Assembly (NCBI GenBank): GCA_017627115.1
Contig: JAGAHK010000145.1
Span: 1-23,650, forward strand
Reading direction: 5' to 3'
Source of the DNA: Bacillota bacterium
GTDB lineage: Bacteria > Bacillota > Clostridia > Lachnospirales > CAG-274
DNA: 23,650 bases
Shown piece after piece: positions 15,285-21,040 of the stretch. Position numbers and translations under genes: made by a program. Each line of letters starts with the position of its first letter. The first letter of the stretch is position 1. The notes beneath the pieces were generated by a model that was not told the DNA's origin, made no database searches, and saw only the letters and a program-made list of their open reading frames with translations.

Positions 15285-15481
15285 CACTGTACCTCGTCGG
15301 ACTCTTTTGCCCTGCTCTCGCGGCAAAGTCTGATATAAAAATTGTATTTGTGCTGCAAAGATTTTATCTCGTATATAAGCGCATCTATCATATCGCTGTC
15401 GGTCGCGTAATTCAGCCTGCTGCGCGCTGTTGCAAGCTGCTCTTTTATTATCCCGATCGCTTCGCTCCATTGTCCCTGCAT
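15284..15481 (-). CDS. yaaL: YaaL/DUF2508-family small protein
   Basis: The 65-residue protein has the DUF2508 (YaaL) pattern: SRLNYATDSDMIDALIYEIKSL, followed by KYNFYIRLCRE. Its function is unknown. In B. subtilis yaaL lies between recR and bofA, and here it directly precedes bofA with a one-base overlap, supporting both calls. GGGAGG lies eight bases before the ATG. recR is absent; instead a 200 bp repeat lies upstream, so this region may have been rearranged. Confidence 0.82.
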   Translation of the reverse strand: MQGQWSEAIGIIKEQLATARSRLNYATDSDMIDALIYEIKSLQHKYNFYIRLCRESRAKESDEVQ

Positions 15482-15602
15482 GGCTTTTTCCTCCCTTTTG
15501 CGCCTTGTATAATAAGTATATGCTATCTTAAAAATAAAAATACACGTAAATTTTTTTGAACGGTTTGAATAAATTGAAATTTACGTTAGTATATCTCTGC
15601 CG

Positions 15603-15802
15603 TAAACCCCTCAGTCAGCCTACGGCTGCCAGCTCCCCTGATCGCTGCGCTAAAGGGGAGCCAAGAGCCTGCCCCTGCGCGGGGTAATGAACGCACGGCG
15701 CTGATTTCCTTAATACAATCAAGGTGTTGCATTAGTCTTGCCTCCCCTTTAGCGTAAGCGATTAGGGGAGGGGGACCGCGCGCAGCGTGGTGGAGGGGTT
15801 TA
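15603..15802. repeat. 200 bp MITE-like palindromic repeat
   Basis: The first ten bases TAAACCCCTC and the last ten GAGGGGTTTA are perfect inverted repeats. The arms continue imperfectly for about 65 nt, including CTCCCCTgATCGCT and GCTAAAGGGGAG against the inverse copy CTCCCCTaATCGCT and GCTAAAGGGGAG. No ORF is supported inside. This pattern resembles palindromic intergenic elements I recall as abundant in gut Ruminococcaceae. As RNA it would form a long cruciform-like fold. It occupies most of the gap between yaaL and cotJA; 15482-15602 otherwise holds only the AT-rich yaaL leader. Confidence 0.75.
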
Positions 15803-15842
15803 TTTGCAGCAACTTTAGTGTTGTATAACGGTGAGCCAATTG

Positions 15843-15890
15843 ATGGAAAGAAGCGAAAGAAGAAAAAGAAGGCGAAAACAGGATAAATGA
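15843..15890 (+). CDS. Possible 15-residue Arg/Lys-rich peptide (doubtful)
   Basis: An ATG at 15843, seven bases after GGTGAG, opens a frame reading MERSERRKRRRKQDK and stops just before a strong terminator. Eight of the 15 residues are Arg or Lys. It could be a small basic peptide, the tail of a gene whose body was replaced by the neighbouring repeat, or chance in a purine-rich stretch. I see no clear promoter. Confidence 0.15.
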   Translation: MERSERRKRRRKQDK

Positions 15891-15896
15891 TATACG

Positions 15897-15931
15897 GGGC
15901 ATCGCATTGAGATAATTGCGATGCCCTTTTT
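15897..15931 (+). terminator. Rho-independent terminator upstream of cotJABC
   Basis: GGGCATCGCA (15897-15906) pairs perfectly with TGCGATGCCC (15917-15926), followed by five Ts. It insulates cotJABC from upstream transcription. No convincing plus-strand gene precedes it, which suggests a short RNA or a lost gene upstream. Confidence 0.85.
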
Positions 15932-15937
15932 GTGTCA

Positions 15938-15955
15938 ATTCATTTATAAATGAAT
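15938..15955. promoter_or_regulatory. 18-bp perfect palindrome in the cotJABC promoter region
   Basis: ATTCATTTATAAATGAAT is its own reverse complement. It lies directly between the terminator and the cotJA ribosome binding site, 23 bp before the start codon. It could be an operator or overlap a sporulation (sigma-E-type) promoter; I could not place -35 and -10 boxes with confidence. Confidence 0.45.
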
Positions 15956-15978
15956 ATACTGACAGTGGAGGTGAGAAT

Positions 15979-16128
15979 ATGGCTTGCAGACCATTTGAAG
16001 AAACTATTCATGTAAACAGACTTGCAAGGGCTTATGTACCCATGCAGAAGTTATGCACACTGTTGGAACCGACACAGACATTGCTTTCGGGCACTGTCTT
16101 TCCCGAACTTGCGGATTTTTATAAATAG
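15979..16128 (+). CDS. cotJA: Spore coat-associated protein CotJA
   Basis: The 49-residue protein carries the CotJA pattern: LARAYVPMQKL in the middle and GTVFPELADFYK at the C-terminus. In Bacillus, CotJA, CotJB and CotJC are made under sigma-E and are deposited in the coat. The ATG at 15979 follows GGAGGTGAG (15967-15975). An earlier in-frame ATG at 15916 lies inside the terminator stem and is rejected. cotJB and cotJC follow in the standard order. Confidence 0.88.
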   Translation: MACRPFEETIHVNRLARAYVPMQKLCTLLEPTQTLLSGTVFPELADFYK

Positions 16129-16148
16129 GCTATATTGGAGGTTAAAAA

Positions 16149-16424
16149 ATGAACCGTGATTGTATGTTAAAACGGCTTACTATCCTTGATTTTCTGGCTG
16201 TCGATCTTCAGCTTTATCTCGACAGTCATCCCGATGATGAAAACGCAATAACAAAGTACAATTCGGTAGTTGACGAGGCGGACGGACTGCGCGCGCAGTA
16301 CGAGGACCTTTACGGCCCCCTCTTTTCTTTCCGCAGCTACAGCAAGCGTGACGAGTTTAATTGGACAGATTGTCCGTGGCCCTGGGAAAACGGCTTTAAT
16401 TTTGAGATTGGGGGAGACGAATAA
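16149..16424 (+). CDS. cotJB: Spore coat protein CotJB
   Basis: The 91-residue protein matches CotJB: LKRLTILDFLAVDLQLYLDSHP near the start, YNSVVDEAD in the middle and an aromatic end with DCPWPWEN. Its molecular role is not known beyond coat association. TTGGAGG lies before the ATG. It overlaps cotJC by one base (TAATG), so the two are probably translationally coupled. Confidence 0.93.
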   Translation: MNRDCMLKRLTILDFLAVDLQLYLDSHPDDENAITKYNSVVDEADGLRAQYEDLYGPLFSFRSYSKRDEFNWTDCPWPWENGFNFEIGGDE

Positions 16425-17026
16425 TGTGGATATATGAAAAGAAAATGGAATTTCCCGTTAAGATCAAAAAACAGGATCCTGCGCTTGCAAAGCTGATAAT
16501 AACGCAGTACGGCGGTCCCGACGGTGAGCTGGGCGCTTCTTTAAGGTATCTGAGCCAGCGTTATTCGGCAGTCACACCGCAGTCAAAGGCGATATTGAAC
16601 GATATAGGCACCGAGGAGCTTGCACATCTTGAAATGATAGGCTCTATCTGTCATCAGCTTTGCAGGGATATTGACCCCGAGGAGATAAAAAAGGCAGGCT
16701 TTGACAGCTATTACGTTGACCACGGTACGGGCGTTTATCCGTCAAGTGCGTCGGGCGTGCCGTTTACGGCGGCGGTCTTGCAGTCTAAGGGCGATCCCGT
16801 GACCGACCTTTACGAAAATATGGCGGCGGAACAGAAAGCACGCTCGACCTATGAATATCTTATGCAGATGACCGATGACCCCGATGTGCTTGAACCCCTG
16901 CGCTTTTTGCGTGAACGAGAGATAGTGCATTTCCAGCGTTTCGGCGAGGCGCTGGAGGGCGTGTGGGAATATATGGACAGAAAACGCCAGTTCATTGTGC
17001 AAAAACCCGAGGGAATGAAAGAATAA
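16424..17026 (+). CDS. cotJC: Spore coat manganese catalase-like protein CotJC
   Basis: The 200-residue protein is a ferritin-like four-helix protein of the manganese catalase family. The expected dimanganese ligands are all present: E35 (GELGASLRY), E65 and H68 (EELAHLE), E136 (AAEQKARSTYE), E166 and H169 (EREIVHFQRF). Spore manganese catalases of this group may break down hydrogen peroxide during coat assembly or protect the dormant spore; activity here is inferred from the intact ligands. The gene ends the cotJABC operon. No clear terminator follows before the next promoter. Confidence 0.94.
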   Translation: MWIYEKKMEFPVKIKKQDPALAKLIITQYGGPDGELGASLRYLSQRYSAVTPQSKAILNDIGTEELAHLEMIGSICHQLCRDIDPEEIKKAGFDSYYVDHGTGVYPSSASGVPFTAAVLQSKGDPVTDLYENMAAEQKARSTYEYLMQMTDDPDVLEPLRFLREREIVHFQRFGEALEGVWEYMDRKRQFIVQKPEGMKE

Positions 17027-17043
17027 GAAAAAGCAAATTTCTT

Positions 17044-17072
17044 TTGCATATGCCGCGGATATGTGTTATACT
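17044..17072 (+). promoter_or_regulatory. Sigma-A-type promoter for the HAD phosphatase
   Basis: TTGCAT (17044-17049) and TATACT (17067-17072) are 17 bp apart, with TGTG just before the -10 box. The ATG follows 25 bp downstream. A nearby GCAAA/TTTGC pair overlaps the -35 box. Confidence 0.65.
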
Positions 17073-17096
17073 TGAAAGAAAAAAAGGATGAGAAAA

Positions 17097-17744
17097 ATGT
17101 ATAAACTTGCGATATTTGATATGGACGGAACTATACTCGATACCCTGCTTGACCTTGCAGGCGGTGTCAATCATGCGCTTGCGGCTGTGGGTATGCCCGT
17201 GCGTACAACGGAGTATGTGCGCTCCATAGTGGGCAACGGTATCAGAACAACACTTACCTTATGTGCGCCCGAGGGCATAACGGAAGAACAGCTTGACAGC
17301 CTGCACGAAGTTTTCAAGCCGTATTACGAAAAGCACCGCACCGACAACACGGGACCTTATCCGGGCGTTGAGGAGCTTTTGAGAAAACTGCGCCAAAAGG
17401 GCATAAAGACCTCGGTCATATCCAATAAATCGGATGAGTCGGTAAAGGCGCTTTGTGTTGAGTTTTTTGACGGGCTTTTTGATATGCCGCGAGGTCTTAT
17501 CGAGGGCGTGCCGAAAAAGCCCGCACCCGAGCCCGTAAACGCCATAATCGAGGCTATGGGTGTGAAAAAGAGCGAGACCGTGTATATCGGAGATTCGGAA
17601 GTGGATGTTATGACGGCGAAAAATGCGGGCATAGACGGCATTTTCGTGACATGGGGCTTCCGCAGCCGCGAACAGCTGAAAGAACGCGGTGCAGAGTGCA
17701 TAGTCGATACCGCCGAAGAAGTGTATGATATTATCTGCAAATAA
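17097..17744 (+). CDS. HAD-superfamily hydrolase, phosphoglycolate phosphatase-like
   Basis: The 215-residue protein is a subfamily IA HAD phosphatase. Motif I is FDMDGT with nucleophile D8 and acid/base D10; motif II is VISNKSD; the motif III lysine is in VPKKPAPEP; motif IV is GDSEVD. The helical cap lies between about 15 and 85. It most resembles phosphoglycolate phosphatase (Gph), which clears 2-phosphoglycolate from DNA repair, but substrate cannot be fixed from sequence and pyrophosphatase (PpaX) is an alternative. An ATG at 17088 is in frame, but AAGGATGAG fits the ATG at 17097, giving MYKLAIFD as in relatives. Confidence 0.88.
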   Translation: MYKLAIFDMDGTILDTLLDLAGGVNHALAAVGMPVRTTEYVRSIVGNGIRTTLTLCAPEGITEEQLDSLHEVFKPYYEKHRTDNTGPYPGVEELLRKLRQKGIKTSVISNKSDESVKALCVEFFDGLFDMPRGLIEGVPKKPAPEPVNAIIEAMGVKKSETVYIGDSEVDVMTAKNAGIDGIFVTWGFRSREQLKERGAECIVDTAEEVYDIICK

Positions 17745-17782
17745 AAAAGGGTGGGGCTGTGCAACAGCCCGCCCCTTTTTTT
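17745..17782. terminator. Bidirectional intrinsic terminator
   Basis: A run of As, then GGGTGGGGCTG, loop TGCAA, then CAGCCCGCCCC and seven Ts form a stem with one small internal mismatch. It lies between two genes that converge on it (the HAD phosphatase on plus, the lipoprotein on minus). The flanking A-run and T-run would let it end transcription in both directions. Confidence 0.9.
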
Positions 17783-17792
17783 GATGTAACTT

Positions 17793-18344
17793 CTATTGTT
17801 TTCGCGGAATTTCCTCGCCGTATTCTTCGAGAAGAGTATATATGTCCGAATTGAGTTTGTGATAGTTTTCGGGGAAAGCGTTTGAACCGCTTGCATATAC
17901 AGTCTTGCCGTCCGACAGTTTCGCCTCAAAGGTAAACGAGATGCCGTCAAGTACATTCGGGTTATAGCCTGTGAAACCTGACCAATCGGAAATATTGCAT
18001 TCCCCGAGCAGCTTTGCCGCCTTTTCGTAAAGCTCTGCACCGCCGACTGCGCGCCTTATAACGCAATCTTCAAGGGCAACCGTGTCATCAAATCTCCACC
18101 TGCCGAGATACTGTGATATTATCACGCCGCCTTTTCCGTCCGACTTCAGCTCGTACATACTTTCTTCCGCGACCATACCCGATTCTCTCAAAGTCACAAC
18201 ATCAAAATCAATTTTTTCGCCCTGTGTTTGTGTGATACCGCCCATATTTCCGCTCCCTTCCGTATCGACAGTCTTGCCCGTGCAGCCGAATGCCGTGCCG
18301 ACAACAAGCGCCGCAACTGCCAAAGATACTATAAATTCACCCAT
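17793..18344 (-). CDS. Putative lipoprotein, last gene of the metal operon
   Basis: The 183-residue protein starts MGEFIVSLAVAALVVGTAFGC, a short signal with a weak lipobox (AFGC, C21). The mature part contains YLGRWRFDDT, a helix AELYEKAAKLLGECN and a C-terminal NYHKLNSDIYTLLEEYG. I do not recognise the family, and no metal-binding Cys/His cluster is visible. GAGGAGG lies before the ATG. It sits 23 bp after the copper ATPase stop and is probably co-transcribed with it, so an envelope role in metal handling is possible but unproven. Confidence 0.75.
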   Translation of the reverse strand: MGEFIVSLAVAALVVGTAFGCTGKTVDTEGSGNMGGITQTQGEKIDFDVVTLRESGMVAEESMYELKSDGKGGVIISQYLGRWRFDDTVALEDCVIRRAVGGAELYEKAAKLLGECNISDWSGFTGYNPNVLDGISFTFEAKLSDGKTVYASGSNAFPENYHKLNSDIYTLLEEYGEEIPRKQ

Positions 18345-18367
18345 AAGATACCTCCTCTGTGGTTTTG

Positions 18368-18577
18368 TTACTCTACGGAAACCACTGTGTAGTCCTGCTC
18401 CTCAACAGTCTTTTTAAGTACTTCGTTATCCACATCGGCATTCAGCGTCAGCACAGCTGTGCCGCTTTCGTGGCTTACAGCGGCTTCGTCCACCTGCGGC
18501 AGCGCTTCAAGCACCTTTTTTACTCTTGCCTCGCAGTGTCCGCACATCATACCTTCGATCTTCATTGTTTTTGTCAT
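18368..18577 (-). CDS. CopZ-like copper chaperone, possible internal translation product of copA
   Basis: Within the copA frame an ATG at 18577 would give a free 69-residue HMA protein (MTKTMKIEGMMCGHC..., ending VVSVE) of normal CopZ length, with the CxxC copper site at residues 12 and 15. It has its own AAGGAGG at eight-base spacing (see 18586-18592). CopZ carries Cu(I) to CopA and to copper regulators. Either a once-separate copZ fused to copA through loss of the intervening stop, or both the fused and free forms are made. Free production is inference. Confidence 0.55.
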   Translation of the reverse strand: MTKTMKIEGMMCGHCEARVKKVLEALPQVDEAAVSHESGTAVLTLNADVDNEVLKKTVEEQDYTVVSVE

Positions 18578-20857
18578 TGTTTTTTCCTCCTTATGTTTTA
18601 CGTGTTTTATTTTCTTGTCTTTTTTATCACTGTAAACGTCAAGCAGATTAAGCCTTAACGCATTTGTCACCACGCAGAAGCTTGACAGGCTCATTGCCGC
18701 CGCACCGAACATAGGGTTCAGCTTCCAGCCGAAAGCCGCAATAAATACACCTGCCGCAAGCGGTATGCCTATCGTGTTGTAGAAAAACGCCCAGAAAAGG
18801 TTTTCCTTTATATTCTTTAAGGCGGCACGGCTTATCCTTATCGCCGCAGGCACATTTTCAAGACCGCTTTTCATCAGTACTATATCTGCCGAGTCCATAG
18901 CTATATCGGTGCCCTTGCCCATAGCTATGCCCGTATCGGCGCGTGTGAGTGCAGGTGCATCGTTTATGCCGTCGCCGACCATTGCCGTTTTTCCCTGCTT
19001 TTTGAGCTGTCTGATAACTTCTTCCTTGCCGTTTGGCAGTACGCCTGCTATAACGTCATCAACGCCCGCTTTTGCGCCTATCGCCCTTGCGGTGCGCTCG
19101 TTGTCGCCCGTGAGCATCACAACACGTATGCCCATATTTTTAAGCTGTGAGATTGCAGATGCCGTGTCGGGTTTGAGTACATCGGCTACGGCGATTATGC
19201 CGATGAATTTTCCGCCGTGTGCGAAAAACAGCGGTGTTTTGCCGTCTTTCGCAAGCTCATCCGCTTTTTTTTGCATATCTTCCGATATGTCCGTTTTTGT
19301 GCTTATAAATTTAAGGTTTCCGCCGAAAGTCTCGCTGCCGTTTATCACGCCAAAAAGACCGTTTCCCGGCAGGGCTTTGAACTCCGAGACCTCGTATGAA
19401 CCGTATTTTTCGGCATAGGTGCATATCTTTTTGGCAAGCGGATGCTCACTTTTTTGTTCAAGCGAGGCGGCAAGTTTTAAAAACTCACTTTCGTCTGTGC
19501 CGTTTTCGGGTATAATATCAGTAACAAAGGGCTCGCCCACTGTCATAGTACCCGTTTTGTCAAGGGCGATTATCTCCGTTTTGCCCGTTTCTTCAAGTGC
19601 TGCGGCAGTCTTGAAAAGTATGCCGTTTTTCGCACCGAGACCGCTTGCGACCATTATCGCAACGGGTGTCGCAAGACCGAGAGCGCAGGGACAGCTGATA
19701 ACAAGCACCGAAATGCCCCTTGCAAGCGCAAACGGGAACTCTGCTCCGAGAACGAGCCATATTATCGTTGTTATTGCCGCTATGGTTATTACCGTCGGCA
19801 CAAAAACGCCCGATACCCTGTCGGCTATCTTTGCGATGGGCGCTTTTTCCGCAGCTGCATCACGCACGGTCTTTATTATCTGTGAAAGTGTGGTATCCTC
19901 ACCGACCCTTGATGCACGGCATTTGATATAACCGCTGCTGTTTATTGTTGCCGCCGAGACCGTGCTGCCGACCGTTTTGTCAACGGGTATGCTCTCACCC
20001 GTGAGCGCCGACTCGTCCACGGCGGTCTCGCCCTCGATAACTATGCCGTCAACGGGTATGCTGCTGCCCGGGCGCACAACAAAAATATCATCCTTTTGCA
20101 CCTCGCCCGTCGGCACTTCCGTTTCCATGCCGTCTTTTATCACAACCGCAGTCTGCGGCGCAAGGCGCATAAGCCCCTTTATTGCATCCGTAGTTTTGCC
20201 TTTCGAGCGTGCTTCAAGCATTTTGCCTATGGTTATGAGCGTAAGTATCATAGCCGCCGACTCAAAGTACAGATCGTGCATATACGCACCGACAGCGGCA
20301 CTGTCGCCTTTAAGCTGTGCATCTGTCATCATAAAAAGCGCATATGTGCTCCAAATAAAGGATGCCGCCGAGCCGAGTGCGACCAGCGTGTCCATATTGG
20401 GCGCACCGTGGATAAGGCCTTTGAACCCGTTTACAAAAAACTTTTGGTTTATGACCATCACAATTGCCGCCAAAAGCAGCTGCACAAGTGCGTGTGCAAT
20501 ATGGTTGCCCGCAAAAAAGCGTGGCAGGGGCAGACCTGCCATATGCCCCATTGAAAAATACATCAATATTATAAGAAAACCTGCCGAGGCTATGAGCCTA
20601 CGTTTTAAAACGGGTGTTTCCCTGTCTTCGAGATCGTCCTGTGCCGTGTCCGCTTTTGCGCCCTTTACCGATGCGCCGTAACCTGCGGCTTGTACCGCGC
20701 TTATTATCGCTGCACTGTCCGCCGTACCGTCAACCGTCATGGAATTGGTCAAAAGACTTACCGAACACGCACTCACGCCGTCCACCTTGTTCACGGCCTT
20801 TTCCACCGCAGCGGAACATGCCGCACAGCTCATGCCCGTAACATTGAATTGTTCCAT
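18368..20857 (-). CDS. copA: Copper-translocating P-type ATPase CopA with C-terminal CopZ-like domain
   Basis: This P1B ATPase would expel Cu(I). The product is 829 residues from the ATG at 20857. It has one N-terminal HMA domain with GMSCAAC (C11, C14), TGES at 286-289, the transmembrane CPC motif (C389, C391), phosphorylation site DKTGT (D433), the HP motif (H472), GDGINDAP at 628-635 and MSLSS near 722-726. After the last helix a Lys/His-rich linker leads to a second HMA domain, GMMCGHC (C772, C775), at the very C-terminus. That is unusual, since HMA domains normally precede the ATPase. The start overlaps the FeoB-associated gene stop by one base (TAATG). An upstream start at 20956 would overlap that gene and is rejected. 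Confidence 0.95.
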   Translation of the reverse strand: MEQFNVTGMSCAACSAAVEKAVNKVDGVSACSVSLLTNSMTVDGTADSAAIISAVQAAGYGASVKGAKADTAQDDLEDRETPVLKRRLIASAGFLIILMYFSMGHMAGLPLPRFFAGNHIAHALVQLLLAAIVMVINQKFFVNGFKGLIHGAPNMDTLVALGSAASFIWSTYALFMMTDAQLKGDSAAVGAYMHDLYFESAAMILTLITIGKMLEARSKGKTTDAIKGLMRLAPQTAVVIKDGMETEVPTGEVQKDDIFVVRPGSSIPVDGIVIEGETAVDESALTGESIPVDKTVGSTVSAATINSSGYIKCRASRVGEDTTLSQIIKTVRDAAAEKAPIAKIADRVSGVFVPTVITIAAITTIIWLVLGAEFPFALARGISVLVISCPCALGLATPVAIMVASGLGAKNGILFKTAAALEETGKTEIIALDKTGTMTVGEPFVTDIIPENGTDESEFLKLAASLEQKSEHPLAKKICTYAEKYGSYEVSEFKALPGNGLFGVINGSETFGGNLKFISTKTDISEDMQKKADELAKDGKTPLFFAHGGKFIGIIAVADVLKPDTASAISQLKNMGIRVVMLTGDNERTARAIGAKAGVDDVIAGVLPNGKEEVIRQLKKQGKTAMVGDGINDAPALTRADTGIAMGKGTDIAMDSADIVLMKSGLENVPAAIRISRAALKNIKENLFWAFFYNTIGIPLAAGVFIAAFGWKLNPMFGAAAMSLSSFCVVTNALRLNLLDVYSDKKDKKIKHVKHKEEKTMTKTMKIEGMMCGHCEARVKKVLEALPQVDEAAVSHESGTAVLTLNADVDNEVLKKTVEEQDYTVVSVE
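18586..18592 (-). promoter_or_regulatory. Perfect internal Shine-Dalgarno within copA
   Basis: Read on the minus strand, AAGGAGG lies eight bases before the internal ATG at 18577. It encodes Lys-Glu-Glu in the interdomain linker. It is as strong as any ribosome binding site in the window, supporting reinitiation or independent translation of the CopZ-like domain. Confidence 0.7.
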
Positions 20858-21009
20858 TATCTCACTTCGTCTTTCTTTTTCGCTGCGCAGCCCGAACAGT
20901 TTTCGCAGCTGCCGCAGGAGCAGCCGCCTTTTTTGAACATCCTTGCGCAGACCCATACCGCGCGTATGATAAGCGCGCCAATAATGATATAAATAACGAT
21001 CTCCGCCAT
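20857..21009 (-). CDS. FeoB-associated Cys-rich membrane protein
   Basis: The 50-residue protein starts MAEIVIYIIIGALIIRAVWV, a single membrane helix, followed by a basic turn and a cysteine-rich tail CSCGSCENCSGC (C30, C32, C35, C38, C41), then AAKKKDEVR. This fits the FeoB-associated Cys-rich membrane protein family, found beside feoB in Firmicutes and presumed to help iron handling at the membrane. AAAAGGTG precedes the ATG. It lies 31 bp after feoB, and its stop overlaps the copA start. The cysteine tail could also bind copper given that coupling (inference). Confidence 0.9.
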   Translation of the reverse strand: MAEIVIYIIIGALIIRAVWVCARMFKKGGCSCGSCENCSGCAAKKKDEVR

Positions 21010-21040
21010 ATTATCACCTTTTCTTTACATTATAGATCCT

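Noticed and set aside
19962..20681. 239-residue plus-strand frame within copA
   Set aside because: Opposite to a fully conserved P-type ATPase; Ser/Pro-rich shadow with no start signal.
20858..20956. Upstream extension of copA by 33 residues
   Set aside because: That stretch is the real FeoB-associated Cys-rich gene in another frame; the ATG at 20857 begins the HMA domain properly.
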